Assembly: GCA_963735085.1 (NCBI GenBank)
Contig: CAVTJP010000010.1
Coordinates: forward strand, 136,965 to 200,964
DNA length: 64,000 nucleotides
Reading direction: 5' to 3'
Origin: DATJGR01 sp963735085
GTDB lineage: Bacteria; Pseudomonadota; Gammaproteobacteria; Pseudomonadales; Azotimanducaceae
Of this stretch, positions 52,260 through 61,152 are shown piece by piece. The notes beneath the pieces are model-generated. The model was not told the DNA's origin. It saw only the letters and a list, made by a program, of their open reading frames with translations, and searched no databases. Position numbers and translations under genes: made by a program. Numbering within the stretch: the stretch's first letter is position 1; each line of letters opens with the position of its first letter.

Positions 52260-53732
52260 GTGGCACTACCCAGCCTTGACGATTATTTCCCGGACTGGAA
52301 AGAGCGCGAAGCACTTGCCGAGGCGATGATTCCGATTATCGGCAATCTGTATCGCAAGAACGTCGTGACCTATTGCTTCGGCCGTGCGCTGTACAGCCAG
52401 AGCGTCACCAACATCATGAAGACGCACCGCTACGTGCGGCAGATCGCCAACAACGAATTGTCGGAGTTCGAGAGCTACCCGATCATGAAGGCGCTGTCTG
52501 AACTCGATCTCGGGCCGTGTCATATCGACATCGGCAAACTGGCGCTGCAATACATGCGCGAGAGTGCCGGCAACGGTACGACGGCAATGGATTTCGTCAA
52601 GCAGGCGTGTGCCGAGGTCATCGGGCGGCACGTGCCGCCGCTCGAGAAGCCGCAGGATGTAGTGTTGTATGGGTTTGGCCGCATTGGCAGATTACTGGCG
52701 CGTCTATTGATCGAGAAGACCGGCGGCGGCCAACAACTTCGCTTGCGCGCGATCGTCGTGCGCAAGGCCAGCAAGGAAGATATGGTCAAACGCGCGAGTC
52801 TGTTGCGTCGGGACTCTGTGCACGGGTCGTTCAAAGGCACGATCCGCATCGACCTCGAAAACAACTGCATCATTGCCAACGGCAATGTCATTCACATCAT
52901 CTATTCGAATGCGCCGGCCGATGTCGACTACGAGCGTTTTGGCATCACGGACGCGACCATCATCGACAACACCGGTGCCTGGCGCGACCAGAAAGGTCTG
53001 GCCGAACACTTGAAATCAAAAGGCGCTGCGCGCGTCATCGTGACGGCGCCGGGCAAGAAGGGGCTGAAGAACATCGTCTCCGGGATCAACTCGAGTGCGT
53101 TGTCGGCGGATGATCGAATACTCGCCGCGGCATCGTGCACGACAAACGCAATCGTGCCGATCCTCAAAGCGATCGACGACAAATTCCAGATTGAGCACGG
53201 TCACATTGAGACCGTGCATTCGTATACGCCAGATCAGAATCTAACCGACAACTACCATGAGAAGAGTCGCCGTGGCCGCAGCGCGCCGCTGAATCTCGTG
53301 ATCACCGAAACCGGCGCATCCTCGGCAATTACCGAGTTGCTGCCGAGGCTCGAAAACAAGCTCACCGGCAACGCGATCCGTGTGCCGACGCCGGATGTGT
53401 CGCTGGCGATTCTGAATCTGACGCTGTCGCGCAACACGACGCTCGACGAGGTGAACGGCTATCTGCGCGATGCGTCGTTGTACTCGCCGCTGCAGCGTCA
53501 GATCGACTTCATCAATTCGCCCGAAGTGGTGTCATCGGATTTCGTCGGCAACCGGCACGCATGTATCGTCGACGGTGGCGCGACGATCGTGAAGGACAAC
53601 CGCGTCGTCGTGTACGTCTGGTATGACAACGAATACGGCTACTCCTGTCAGGTGGTGCGCGTCGTGCAGAAGTGGGCAGGCATTCGCTATCCACTGATTC
53701 CGAGCGACGTTGCCGAAATCGGCTTCGGCTAG
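52260..53732 (+). CDS. Glyceraldehyde-3-phosphate dehydrogenase, long form
   Basis: A 490-residue GAPDH with about 130 extra residues before the Rossmann motif YGFGRIGR (residues 137-144). The catalytic motif is AASCTTNAIVP with Cys293; WYDNEYGYSCQVV ends the domain. The N-terminal extension (LEDYFPDW-like start, TYCFGRALYSQSVTNIMKTH) is shared with the long GAPDH next to mfd in pseudomonads (recalled). Its cofactor and direction may differ from the 332-residue enzyme at 8348; a gluconeogenic role is possible. GAGGAT precedes the GTG start at 52260. Confidence 0.92.
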   Translation: MALPSLDDYFPDWKEREALAEAMIPIIGNLYRKNVVTYCFGRALYSQSVTNIMKTHRYVRQIANNELSEFESYPIMKALSELDLGPCHIDIGKLALQYMRESAGNGTTAMDFVKQACAEVIGRHVPPLEKPQDVVLYGFGRIGRLLARLLIEKTGGGQQLRLRAIVVRKASKEDMVKRASLLRRDSVHGSFKGTIRIDLENNCIIANGNVIHIIYSNAPADVDYERFGITDATIIDNTGAWRDQKGLAEHLKSKGAARVIVTAPGKKGLKNIVSGINSSALSADDRILAAASCTTNAIVPILKAIDDKFQIEHGHIETVHSYTPDQNLTDNYHEKSRRGRSAPLNLVITETGASSAITELLPRLENKLTGNAIRVPTPDVSLAILNLTLSRNTTLDEVNGYLRDASLYSPLQRQIDFINSPEVVSSDFVGNRHACIVDGGATIVKDNRVVVYVWYDNEYGYSCQVVRVVQKWAGIRYPLIPSDVAEIGFG

Positions 53733-53752
53733 TGGAGTAGGCGATCTGGCAA

Positions 53753-53817
53753 AGGGTCAGAGTGCTTCACCACAACAGATAGCCGTGGCTCCACATCCAA
53801 TGAAGCACTCTGACCCT
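53753..53817. repeat. Hairpin repeat B, copy 2
   Basis: The arms AGGGTCAGAGTGCTTCA (53753-53769, 53801-53817) are identical to those of copy 1, again with a 31-base loop. The loop matches that of copy 1 only when reversed and complemented (22 of 31 bases, including GTGGAGCC), so this copy is inverted. It lies between the convergent gap and enoyl-CoA hydratase genes and could act as a bidirectional terminator, although no T-tract follows. Confidence 0.88.
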
Positions 53818-53837
53818 CGTCTTTTGCTTGGCTCAGC

Positions 53838-54647
53838 CTATTTGCCGGAAAAGTTCGGCGGTCGTTTCTCCAGAAACGAAGCCATGCCTTCCTTGAAGTC
53901 TGCCGAGCGGAACAGCGGCAGCAATTGCAGAAACACATGATGCACATGGTCGTTGAACGTTTCGTTCATCCCCATGCGCATCATGCGCTTGGACGCCTGC
54001 ACCGCGAGCGGCGCGTTCCGCGCGATCTCGCCGGCGAGTTCGGCGGCGGTGCTTGCGACGTCGGCCGCCGGCACCACCCGCGACACCAGTCCCATCTCGA
54101 GACTCTCGGCCGCCGTTAAGGTGCGGCCGGTGAAGATCAGTTCCGCAGCCTTCGACCATCCGAGCAAACGCGGCAGAATCCAGGTACCGCCCGATTCCGG
54201 CAGCACGCCACGTGCGGTGAACGCGGCGGCGAGTTTGGCGGTGTCGGCCATGATGCGGATGTCACAGCCGAGCGCGAGGTCCATGCCGTAGCCGGCGGCC
54301 GACCCGTTCAGCGCGCAGATGGTCGGCTTGTCGAGGCTGTGCAGTACCGTTGGCGGCGTATTGCGCAGATCGAGGTTTGCCGGACCCGCGCTGTTCGACA
54401 GGCCACTGCCGATGTCACCCCCGCGCAGGTCGAGGCCCGCACAGAAGAATCGGCCCGAGCCGGTGATGACGATCGCGCGTACCTCACGGTCTTCGTTGGC
54501 CGCAAGCAGGTGACGCGTCAGTGCGTCGAGCATCGGCCCGGAGATCGTGTTCTGCACTTGCGGCCGATTGATTGTCAGGGTCGCGACGTGATCGGCGACC
54601 TCGTACAGCACGTCCTGATTCAGTGTGTCTTTGGGTTGGCTGGCCAT
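53838..54647 (-). CDS. Enoyl-CoA hydratase/isomerase
   Basis: A 269-residue crotonase-fold enzyme. The oxyanion-hole motifs are FCAGLDLRGG and CALNGSAAGYGMDLALGCD; the hydratase position has ARGVLPESGGTW, retaining a glutamate (PESG) as in many hydratases. The C-terminal helix is LEKRPPNFSGK. It probably acts in fatty-acid or aromatic-acid degradation on an unsaturated acyl-CoA. No other beta-oxidation gene is adjacent; a Nudix gene lies upstream on the same strand. Confidence 0.88.
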   Translation of the reverse strand: MASQPKDTLNQDVLYEVADHVATLTINRPQVQNTISGPMLDALTRHLLAANEDREVRAIVITGSGRFFCAGLDLRGGDIGSGLSNSAGPANLDLRNTPPTVLHSLDKPTICALNGSAAGYGMDLALGCDIRIMADTAKLAAAFTARGVLPESGGTWILPRLLGWSKAAELIFTGRTLTAAESLEMGLVSRVVPAADVASTAAELAGEIARNAPLAVQASKRMMRMGMNETFNDHVHHVFLQLLPLFRSADFKEGMASFLEKRPPNFSGK

Positions 54648-54695
54648 ATGTTTTCTCGGTGAATTGGAATGATGTGGTGGCCGTCTGAACGCCTT

Positions 54696-55487
54696 CTACG
54701 CAGGACGCGACGGCATCTTCTCTTCGCAGATATCGTAGCCGGCTTCCTTCGGAATGCACAGGTAAGCGCCGTCGCTGCGCTGTTCGGTCCACGGCGTCAC
54801 CGTGACGATGCCGCTGCGCCGTGCACGTTCGATCGCGTCGGCAGGGGAGGCGGCGTGTGCCAGCTTTTCGATTTGCCGCAACGTCGGAAAAATGACCGTA
54901 TAGCGGCGCGACGATGCACCGGCGAGCGCGCTCTGCGGCGTCAGCCAGACCGAATCCACCGACTCGTGACCATCGTGCAGTGCGACCTGATCCGGCGGTG
55001 CTTCAACCACGAAGAAATGCGTGTCGAAGCGCTTCGGCATCATCTCCGGGGTAATCCAGTGCGCGAACGGTACCAGCAGATCGCACGCGAGCCGCAATTC
55101 CTGTTGATCGAGGAATGCGTGGAAACCGATTTCGCCGGAGTGGATGCGGTTTCGAAACGGCTCGAGTGTCGCAAGCCGTGCGCCCGCGACCAACCCTTCG
55201 CCGCCGGCCGCGCGGGCGAGCAGCACACCGCATTCTTCATACGCCTCGCGGATCGCCGCAATCTGGATCGCACGCGTTGCGGCGTCCTCCGACGCACCGT
55301 CACAGCGCACCGCAAGTGCGGCGTCTTCGTCCTGCGGATCGACCTTGCCGCCGGGAAACACCAATGCGCCGGAGGCGAAGTCGATCTGGTGATGGCGCAC
55401 CACCATGAACACTTCCAGCGCGGCGTGATCGCCGCGCAACAGCAGGACCGTGGCCGACGGAACGGCCGTTGCGATGGCGCGGTTCAT
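54696..55487 (-). CDS. Nudix hydrolase, NUDT19/CoA-type
   Basis: A 263-residue Nudix protein. The Nudix box is split: FPGGKVDPQDED near residue 45, then after an insertion of about 20 residues IAAIREAYEECGVLLAR. This spaced layout is typical of NUDT19-like hydrolases, some of which act on CoA derivatives. The ATG overlaps the stop of the luciferase-like gene (4 bases). Its neighbours, an enoyl-CoA hydratase and a flavin oxidoreductase, would suit acyl-CoA handling, but the substrate is unknown. Confidence 0.85.
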   Translation of the reverse strand: MNRAIATAVPSATVLLLRGDHAALEVFMVVRHHQIDFASGALVFPGGKVDPQDEDAALAVRCDGASEDAATRAIQIAAIREAYEECGVLLARAAGGEGLVAGARLATLEPFRNRIHSGEIGFHAFLDQQELRLACDLLVPFAHWITPEMMPKRFDTHFFVVEAPPDQVALHDGHESVDSVWLTPQSALAGASSRRYTVIFPTLRQIEKLAHAASPADAIERARRSGIVTVTPWTEQRSDGAYLCIPKEAGYDICEEKMPSRPA

Positions 55488-56380
55488 CGTCCGGCGACTT
55501 CGTGGATGAATCGATCGAGCGTCGCGAGTTTCTGCGCTGTGGGTCCGAGGGTGAAATCCGGCACGATCAACTCGTCCACGCCGATTGCCTGGTACTGCGC
55601 AACGATCTTGCGGATCTCGGCAACCGTGCCGATATTGGCGGCTTGTGGGATATTGGCCTCACGCATCCGCTTCAGATAGTTCGCGTCGTCACTCATGAAC
55701 AACAGCGCCACTGCGCTGCGTTGGATCGATTTTGGATCGCGGCCCAACTGTTTGCAGTGCGCGTCGAGGATGGTCATCTTCGCTTTCAGAGTGTCGACCG
55801 TGCCCCATACGTTCCACTCGTCCGCATATTGCGCGGTGATTCGCAGCGTGATCTTTTCACCACCGCCACCGATCAGCAAAGGCAGCGTGCGCTGCACCGG
55901 TTTCGGTTCGAGCGACGCATTGTCGAGTTGATAATACTTGCCGGAAAAGCTGGATGTTGCCTCGGTGTAGAGGCGCTTGATCACCTGGCACGCTTCGTCG
56001 AGCCGATCGAGCCGTTCGCGAACGGTATAAAAAGGTATGCCGTACTGTGCGTGCTCGTTCTCCTGCCAACCGGAGCCGAGCCCGAGCACCACGCGACCGT
56101 CGGTGATGTGATCCAACGTGGCGGCCATCTTTGCCAGCACCGCGGGATGGCGGTACGTATTGCCCGCCACCAGGGTGCCGATGCGGATGCGCGGGACCAG
56201 CGCGCCGATCGCGGCCAGCGTCGTCCACGCTTCTGGCCACGGTGTACTGGTGTCGGGGGCATTGGGCATGAAGTGATCGGCATACCAGAGCCCGTCCCAG
56301 CCGGTGCTCTCTACGTGACGTGCCAGTGCGATGACGTCGTTGAATGATTGTGAAGGATTGGGCCAGAAGCTGAAGCGCAT
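55484..56380 (-). CDS. Luciferase-like (LLM class) flavin/F420 oxidoreductase
   Basis: A 298-residue TIM-barrel enzyme of the bacterial luciferase superfamily: WDGLWYADHF, RIRIGTLVAGNTYRHPAVLAK, HITDGRVVLGLGSGWQENEH and LLIGGGGEKITLRITAQYADEWN. Subfamilies with this look are often annotated as F420-dependent, but FMN-dependent members exist in proteobacteria. It is coupled to the downstream Nudix gene by a 4-base overlap. Substrate unknown. Confidence 0.85.
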   Translation of the reverse strand: MRFSFWPNPSQSFNDVIALARHVESTGWDGLWYADHFMPNAPDTSTPWPEAWTTLAAIGALVPRIRIGTLVAGNTYRHPAVLAKMAATLDHITDGRVVLGLGSGWQENEHAQYGIPFYTVRERLDRLDEACQVIKRLYTEATSSFSGKYYQLDNASLEPKPVQRTLPLLIGGGGEKITLRITAQYADEWNVWGTVDTLKAKMTILDAHCKQLGRDPKSIQRSAVALLFMSDDANYLKRMREANIPQAANIGTVAEIRKIVAQYQAIGVDELIVPDFTLGPTAQKLATLDRFIHEVAGR

Positions 56381-56523
56381 CGGATAGTCTCGTCGAGGTT
56401 GGCCGAGATGTTCGCTTATGTATCCGGCTATGGCAAACTCGAAGCCAGCCGGGTGTACACGACACTTCAGACCGAATCGACGAGCGGTTCAACCGATCGA
56501 CTGGTGCGCGGGAAGAGGTCAAT

Positions 56524-57072
56524 GTGGAGAATCTTCGGAACAGGATGGACACCGTGCTGAATACCGGTCGCATGCGTCTGCGGCCTATCTCAGCGGACGA
56601 TGTCGATGCGCTGCACGCGTTGTGGACCGATCCCGGTGTGCGCCGCTATCTCTGGGAAGACCGCATCATCCCGCGCGAAACGGTCGAAGAAATCGTCGCG
56701 CAGAGTCTCGCGACGTTCGAATCGGCCGGTTATGGCTTCTTCGCGCTGGAACTGCGCGATCAAGCCGGCGAGTTGATCGGCTTCTGTGGGCATCGAAGAG
56801 GCGAAGCAGAAGATCAGATCGAACTGCTGTATGGCATTCACCCGACCTACTGGGGAGAGGGCTTGGTCGCTGAAGCAGCTAACGAAGTGCTTCGATTCGG
56901 CTTCGAGGCATGTGATTTCGAATGTGTCGTCGCGGCAACCGATACGCCGAACCAGCAGTCCGTTCGGGTGTTGCAGAAGCTCGGGATGACGTTCGACTGC
57001 CGGCGCGAATTCCACGGGTTGGATACGGTCTTCTTTTCGATGACGCGTTCCGAGTTCCTCGAATCCGACTGA
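56524..57072 (+). CDS. GNAT acetyltransferase
   Basis: A 182-residue GNAT protein of the RimJ/RimL type: GRMRLRPISADDVDALHALW, GELIGFCGHR, IELLYGIHPTYWGEGLVAEA with the acetyl-CoA loop, and TPNQQSVRVLQKLGMTFDCR. The substrate is unknown. The GTG at 56524 follows GGGAAGAGG; a downstream ATG at 56545 is an alternative that still keeps the conserved strand. A DUF503 gene follows within 20 bases. Confidence 0.85.
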   Translation: MENLRNRMDTVLNTGRMRLRPISADDVDALHALWTDPGVRRYLWEDRIIPRETVEEIVAQSLATFESAGYGFFALELRDQAGELIGFCGHRRGEAEDQIELLYGIHPTYWGEGLVAEAANEVLRFGFEACDFECVVAATDTPNQQSVRVLQKLGMTFDCRREFHGLDTVFFSMTRSEFLESD

Positions 57073-57089
57073 TATTCAGTGTACTGGGC

Positions 57090-57371
57090 ATGCAGATCGG
57101 CGTACTGAGGGTGGGCTTTGCACTGCCCGGCTGCCGCTCGCTGAAGGAAAAGCGCCAGCGCCTCGGCGGATTACGCGAACGCTTCGGCAAACAGTTGAAC
57201 GTGGCAGTGTGCGAAAGCGATTTTCAGGACGCGCACGACCGCGCCGAGTGGTCGTTCGTGGTGGCCGCGCTGACCGGACGTCTGATCGATCAGACGCTCG
57301 GCGACATCGAACGCCGGATCATCGAAACCGTGGACGCGACGATCTCCGTTATCGAACGAGAAGTCGTTTGA
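57090..57371 (+). CDS. DUF503 (YlxP-like) protein
   Basis: A 93-residue protein beginning MQIGVLRVGFALPGCRSLKEKRQ, the DUF503 signature, with LNVAVCESDFQDAHDRAEW and the closing ETVDATISVIERE helix. YlxP-type proteins are often encoded near ribosome-maturation genes and a ribosomal or RNA role has been suggested; it is not established. The ATG at 57090 is chosen because the family signature begins there. Confidence 0.87.
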   Translation: MQIGVLRVGFALPGCRSLKEKRQRLGGLRERFGKQLNVAVCESDFQDAHDRAEWSFVVAALTGRLIDQTLGDIERRIIETVDATISVIEREVV

Positions 57372-57426
57372 GGCGGTCTGAGGAACTATAAAGTGCACGA
57401 CCCACGGGATACTGCATTTTAGTGAA

Positions 57427-57858
57427 TTGTGCGTGGCGCTTGCGCAGAATTCGCGCGAGCGGCAGCATGCGTGCATGGCTGCGCTCGTACTATTGGGGAT
57501 TATCGGCGGTGTTGCCTACCTCTGGGCAATACGGACGCGCGCTGCGCGCGAACGATGGATTGCCCGGCTCGCACTTCCCGGCGTGTGGCAGACGGATACG
57601 CCAAGCGGGGTGTGTGCACTCGAGTTTGTCGGCGACCCTGCTGCGGGACACTTCATCGAACGCACCGGACGCGCGATCGAGCGAGGTCGTTGGCGCCTAT
57701 TGGGCAACGCACTCGAACTGGAATCGGAGGCCGGCACGCGCAGGTACGAACTGCGGTTGTTCGACAACGGCTCGATCGGTATCGATGGGCCGGATCGGGA
57801 GCGGCGCATCTACGTACGACAGCGCAGCAATGTGGTACCGCTGCGCAAGCGTCAGTGA
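57427..57858 (+). CDS. Hypothetical single-helix membrane protein
   Basis: Up to 143 residues; one transmembrane helix (ALVLLGIIGGVAYLWAI), an Arg-rich cytoplasmic side, then a small beta-rich domain (LPGVWQTDTPSGVCALEF, GRWRLLGNALELES, LRLFDNGSIGID). The domain looks lipocalin/avidin-like in its strand pattern, which is only an impression. The start is uncertain: TTG 57427, GTG 57433 or ATG 57475, the last placing the helix at the very N-terminus. Function unknown. Confidence 0.55.
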   Translation: MCVALAQNSRERQHACMAALVLLGIIGGVAYLWAIRTRAARERWIARLALPGVWQTDTPSGVCALEFVGDPAAGHFIERTGRAIERGRWRLLGNALELESEAGTRRYELRLFDNGSIGIDGPDRERRIYVRQRSNVVPLRKRQ

Positions 57859-58025
57859 TCGTTGGTGGTTGGCGGAGTTGTATCCCTTTTACGTCGCCCG
57901 GGTCGTTCGGAATCACGGCGCGGCACCAAATCTTCTGCAACGCGTTCCGCGTTGCGCCGGTCTTCTGTGCGCTTGCGGCGCGTGACAGTGTCCTTGCGGC
58001 GTTCTGTATCGAACGAATCGCGCAT
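57852..58025 (-). CDS. Possible small Arg-rich charged protein
   Basis: A 57-codon frame from the ATG at 58025 to a TGA at 57852-57854 gives a highly charged peptide (MRDSFDTERRKDTVTRRKR, TEDRRNAERVAEDLVPRRDS, ERPGRRKRD). The regular RR/E/D pattern is unlike the random antisense frames in this window. It overlaps the end of the convergent membrane-protein gene by 7 bases. It fills the otherwise gene-free 57859-58170 interval. Function unknown. Confidence 0.4.
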   Translation of the reverse strand: MRDSFDTERRKDTVTRRKRTEDRRNAERVAEDLVPRRDSERPGRRKRDTTPPTTNDH

Positions 58026-58170
58026 CGAAAGTACCCGCTCAAACTGCGCCGAATTTTACTCTGAATCGTATCGCCATCTCATCCCCGGGACACATCGGCC
58101 ATAGCGCGGCCTTCGCACGCGATGGCGACCGCGTGGGTACAATGCGCGCTCTCCGCAAAGCGATGACAAG

Positions 58171-59067
58171 ATGACAAAGGCTCTCGACGAATTGATTGAT
58201 CTGGCAGGGCGTGTGTTGACACGCCTGGACGCAGTGCTGCCTCAGATCGGTACGCCCGACTGGTCCGTCACGCGCGCGTCGGTCTGGCACCTCAGCGCGC
58301 TGGGTGGCGAGTTGCGCGCGCACACCGATCTCGACCCCATCGATCTCGACGACCTGCTGTTCATCGATCGGCAGAAGCAACGCATCGAAGCCAACACCGC
58401 ACAGTTCGTGGCCGGATATCCGGCTAACAACGTGCTGCTTTGGGGCGCCCGCGGCACGGGAAAATCATCGCTGATTCATGGCCTGTTGAATCGCTACGCC
58501 GACCAGGGCCTGCGCTTGATCGAAATGGACAAGCGCGCGCTAGGCGCGCTGCCGCGCATTGTCGCGCTGGTCCGCGACGCGCCGTACCGGTTCATTCTGG
58601 TCTGCGACGACCTGTCTTTTTCCGCCGACGATGCATCGTATAAGGAGCTGAAGAGCGTCCTCGAAGGTTCGGTGTTCCGCTCGTCCGAAAATGTGCTGAT
58701 TTATGCGACGTCGAATCGCCGGCATCTGTTGCCGGAACACATGGCGGACAATCTTGCAGCGAGCCATGAGGGCGGCGAGTTACACGAGAGTGAGGCCGTC
58801 GAGGAGAAAGTCTCGCTGTCGGATCGGTTCGGTCTGTGGCTGTCGTTTCAGCCGTTCAAACAGGATGCCTATCTCGATGTGGTCGCGCGGTGGTTGCAAC
58901 GGATCGGCGAACGCCACGGCATGCAGGCCGTACTAACGGATTCGGCCCGCCGCGAAGCGCTGCAATGGGCGCTTGCGCGTGGCGCACGCAACGGGCGAAG
59001 TGCCCAGTATTTCGCCCGTGACTGGATAGGTCGAATGCTGCTCGAGCGATCCGGTAAGCCGGCTTGA
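58171..59067 (+). CDS. DUF815 ATP-binding protein
   Basis: A 298-residue AAA-like ATPase of the DUF815 family. Walker A is LLWGARGTGKSSLIHGLL around residue 92, Walker B is FILVCDDLSF, and IYATSNRRHLLPEHMADN with the later SDRFGLWLSF are the family signatures. The N-terminal helix bundle ends with FIDRQKQRIEANTAQF. The biological role is unknown. A tRNA-Glu gene follows within 60 bases on the same strand. Confidence 0.9.
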   Translation: MTKALDELIDLAGRVLTRLDAVLPQIGTPDWSVTRASVWHLSALGGELRAHTDLDPIDLDDLLFIDRQKQRIEANTAQFVAGYPANNVLLWGARGTGKSSLIHGLLNRYADQGLRLIEMDKRALGALPRIVALVRDAPYRFILVCDDLSFSADDASYKELKSVLEGSVFRSSENVLIYATSNRRHLLPEHMADNLAASHEGGELHESEAVEEKVSLSDRFGLWLSFQPFKQDAYLDVVARWLQRIGERHGMQAVLTDSARREALQWALARGARNGRSAQYFARDWIGRMLLERSGKPA

Positions 59068-59121
59068 CGGCACCTGTTGACGCGACAAGAGGTGGTTCAT
59101 AGAATGCGCCGCTTCGTCTTC

Positions 59122-59197
59122 GTCCCCTTCGTCTAGAGGCCTAGGACACCGGGTTTTCATCCCGGCGACAGGGGTTCGACTCCCCTAGGGGACGCCA
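59122..59197 (+). tRNA. tRNA-Glu (TTC)
   Basis: A complete cloverleaf: acceptor stem GTCCCCT/AGGGGAC, D arm with CTAGAGGCCTAG, anticodon arm CCGGG-TTTTCAT-CCCGG giving anticodon TTC, T arm AGGGG-TTCGACT-CCCCT, discriminator G and encoded CCA. Length 76 bases. Confidence 0.96.
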
Positions 59198-59461
59198 TCT
59201 ACCGATCCATCCCTTCCTTCGGCCTATGATGCTCGGTCGCGGTCGAGGTGCGTGGACAACCACCGAAATCGTGGGATAGATTCCTGGATTGTGTCGCCTA
59301 CAGGTGATCCATAGCGGTGATTCCACTCCCTGGTCCCAACTTCCGGAGCCGCCTGGAGCGATTCAGAGACCGGTGCCGCGACCGCGAAGAACTGTTGGCG
59401 CCGCGCCATACAGCGACGTTCACTGAAGTTGGTACAGGGCGCGAAACTGCAGGAACAGCCA

Positions 59462-59941
59462 ATGGCCGATAACATGAGTCGAAGTGCGCCGCGCTATCTG
59501 ATGCCGACGACCGCGGCAGGTCGGTTGATGGCCCGGCTATTCAACTCGACCGTTGCGGGCTTGACGAAGCTCGGCATCAGCGTGCTCGGCAGCCGCGTGC
59601 TGTACGTCCGCGGCCGCAAGAGCGGTGAGTGGCGTACGGTGCCTGTCAACTTGCTCGTCTTCGAGGGAAACAACTATTTGGTCGCCCCTCGCGGACACAC
59701 GCAGTGGGTTCGAAACCTGCGCGCGGCGGGAGGGGGTGAACTGCACGTCGGCAGCCGCGTCGACAAGTTCACGGCGAGCGAACTCGCCGACGCCGACAAG
59801 CCGGCGATTCTGCGCGAGTACCTCGAGCGCTGGAAGATCGAAGTCGCCGTCTTCTTCGAAGGCATCGGACCGGATGCCACGGACGCGCAGCTGCTCGCAA
59901 TCGCGCCGGGCTACCCGGTGTTCCGCATTGAGATCGAATGA
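59462..59941 (+). CDS. Deazaflavin-type nitroreductase family protein
   Basis: A 159-residue protein with the split beta-barrel fold of deazaflavin-dependent nitroreductases (DDN family): VLYVRGRKSGEWRTVPVNLL, YLVAPRGHTQWVRNLRAAG, and the closing YPVFRIEIE strand. Mycobacterial relatives use F420; the cofactor in a gammaproteobacterium is uncertain. The ATG at 59462 is chosen; ATG 59474 is also possible. The 260 bases between tRNA-Glu and this gene show nothing I can identify. Confidence 0.82.
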   Translation: MADNMSRSAPRYLMPTTAAGRLMARLFNSTVAGLTKLGISVLGSRVLYVRGRKSGEWRTVPVNLLVFEGNNYLVAPRGHTQWVRNLRAAGGGELHVGSRVDKFTASELADADKPAILREYLERWKIEVAVFFEGIGPDATDAQLLAIAPGYPVFRIEIE

Positions 59942-60093
59942 GGCACCGCTAGGGGAACGAACCCGTGCTGCCGAATCTTGCGGGCTCCGGCATCTCCCGA
60001 GTAACATGCGCGGCAAGTAGCGTTCTCCTAGATGATCGTTCGAGTCAGGGAGGCCCATCGAGATGGCAGCGATGCGGGCACGCGCTTTCCTCA

Positions 60094-60169
60094 GCGGGAA
60101 TAGCTCAGTTGGTAGAGCACAACCTTGCCAAGGTTGGGGTCGGGAGTTCGAGTCTCCTTTCCCGCTCCA
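60094..60169 (+). tRNA. tRNA-Gly (GCC)
   Basis: Acceptor stem GCGGGAA/TTCCCGC, D arm GCTCAGTTGGTAGAGC, anticodon arm CAACC-TTGCCAA-GGTTG with anticodon GCC, T arm GGGAG-TTCGAGT-CTCCT, discriminator T and encoded CCA. Length 76 bases. The sequence beyond it changes character (phage and toxin genes), as expected if the tRNA 3' end served as an integration site. Confidence 0.96.
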
Positions 60170-60246
60170 TTAAAACAATGACTTAGACGAATCACCCCGA
60201 GTCTGTACGGAAACGGTACGGAACCGCGATCGGTAGTTCACGCCAA

Positions 60247-60987
60247 ATGGCGAATCCAGAAGACGAAGCACGCCACCTCAGCGAAGCGGGTCGCAACCTC
60301 AACGTCGTTTCAGGTGCCATCGCAATCTATCTGCTCTCCGGCGCCGACCTACGCGAACTGAGTCTTCTCGGCGCGAGGATGCCGCTCGTATATCCAAGTG
60401 TTGTTGAGGGCGCAGCCGTCCTGCTTCTCGCGTGGTTCTTCTACCAGTACAAACTGGTTGCGAGAAAACCGTGGCGCACCGCAATGGACGCTCTATCGCA
60501 GGCGTTGAAAGAAAACAGACATATGCGAGCTTGGTGGAGCCAACAGGAAGTTCATCCCGACGATCGTGAGGCGATCCACAGAATGATCGGCCCGCGCGAA
60601 GGGCTCGAACTAAAGTACGCCAGCAACATCACCTATCCGAAGGCGCCGTGGATGACGTGTAGGCCGCCCACCATCAGCACTAAGAGTCGCATGGTGCTGC
60701 ATCGGACCGCCGGCGAACATTCGGACAAGACAACGAAGGTATCGGAAGACCGGCAGCACTTGATTTCGCGATGGACCTACCTTCGGCTCTACGCGAGCGC
60801 TTGGTCCGACTTCCTTTTCCGCGATCAAGCCGTCTCGCGCCTCATCGTTCCGCAGTTGGTTGCGGTGTTCGCGGTCGCGTTGATCCTCTTTAGAGTGAGT
60901 GGCTGCGATCCTGCTGGGTTGTTCGGTATTCTGCCGCTGGCGCCTGTCGGACGGGCGCCCCTTACCATCGGCCCGTCGTCACCATGA
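60247..60987 (+). CDS. Hypothetical membrane protein at island edge
   Basis: A 246-residue protein. Hydrophobic segments lie near residues 20-40, 50-67 (VEGAAVLLLAWFFYQY) and 200-217 (VPQLVAVFAVALILF), with a hydrophilic domain of about 130 residues between them (HPDDREAIHRMIGPREGLEL). No family is recognised. It starts about 80 bases after tRNA-Gly, where GTACGGAA is repeated twice just downstream of the tRNA. Confidence 0.55.
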   Translation: MANPEDEARHLSEAGRNLNVVSGAIAIYLLSGADLRELSLLGARMPLVYPSVVEGAAVLLLAWFFYQYKLVARKPWRTAMDALSQALKENRHMRAWWSQQEVHPDDREAIHRMIGPREGLELKYASNITYPKAPWMTCRPPTISTKSRMVLHRTAGEHSDKTTKVSEDRQHLISRWTYLRLYASAWSDFLFRDQAVSRLIVPQLVAVFAVALILFRVSGCDPAGLFGILPLAPVGRAPLTIGPSSP

Positions 60988-61152
60988 GGCGCGCCACTCT
61001 GACCGACACACTGCCCCGCCTTCAGAGGATCACGCGCGGGCTTTCATTTAGCGAAGCGATAGCGCATCCGTACCAAGGAAGGTTGCCGCGCGCTCAACAC
61101 TTGTAGCCACCGCCGCGCCCGGTCTCGACGCGGACGGGCCGCTCGCCATGCT

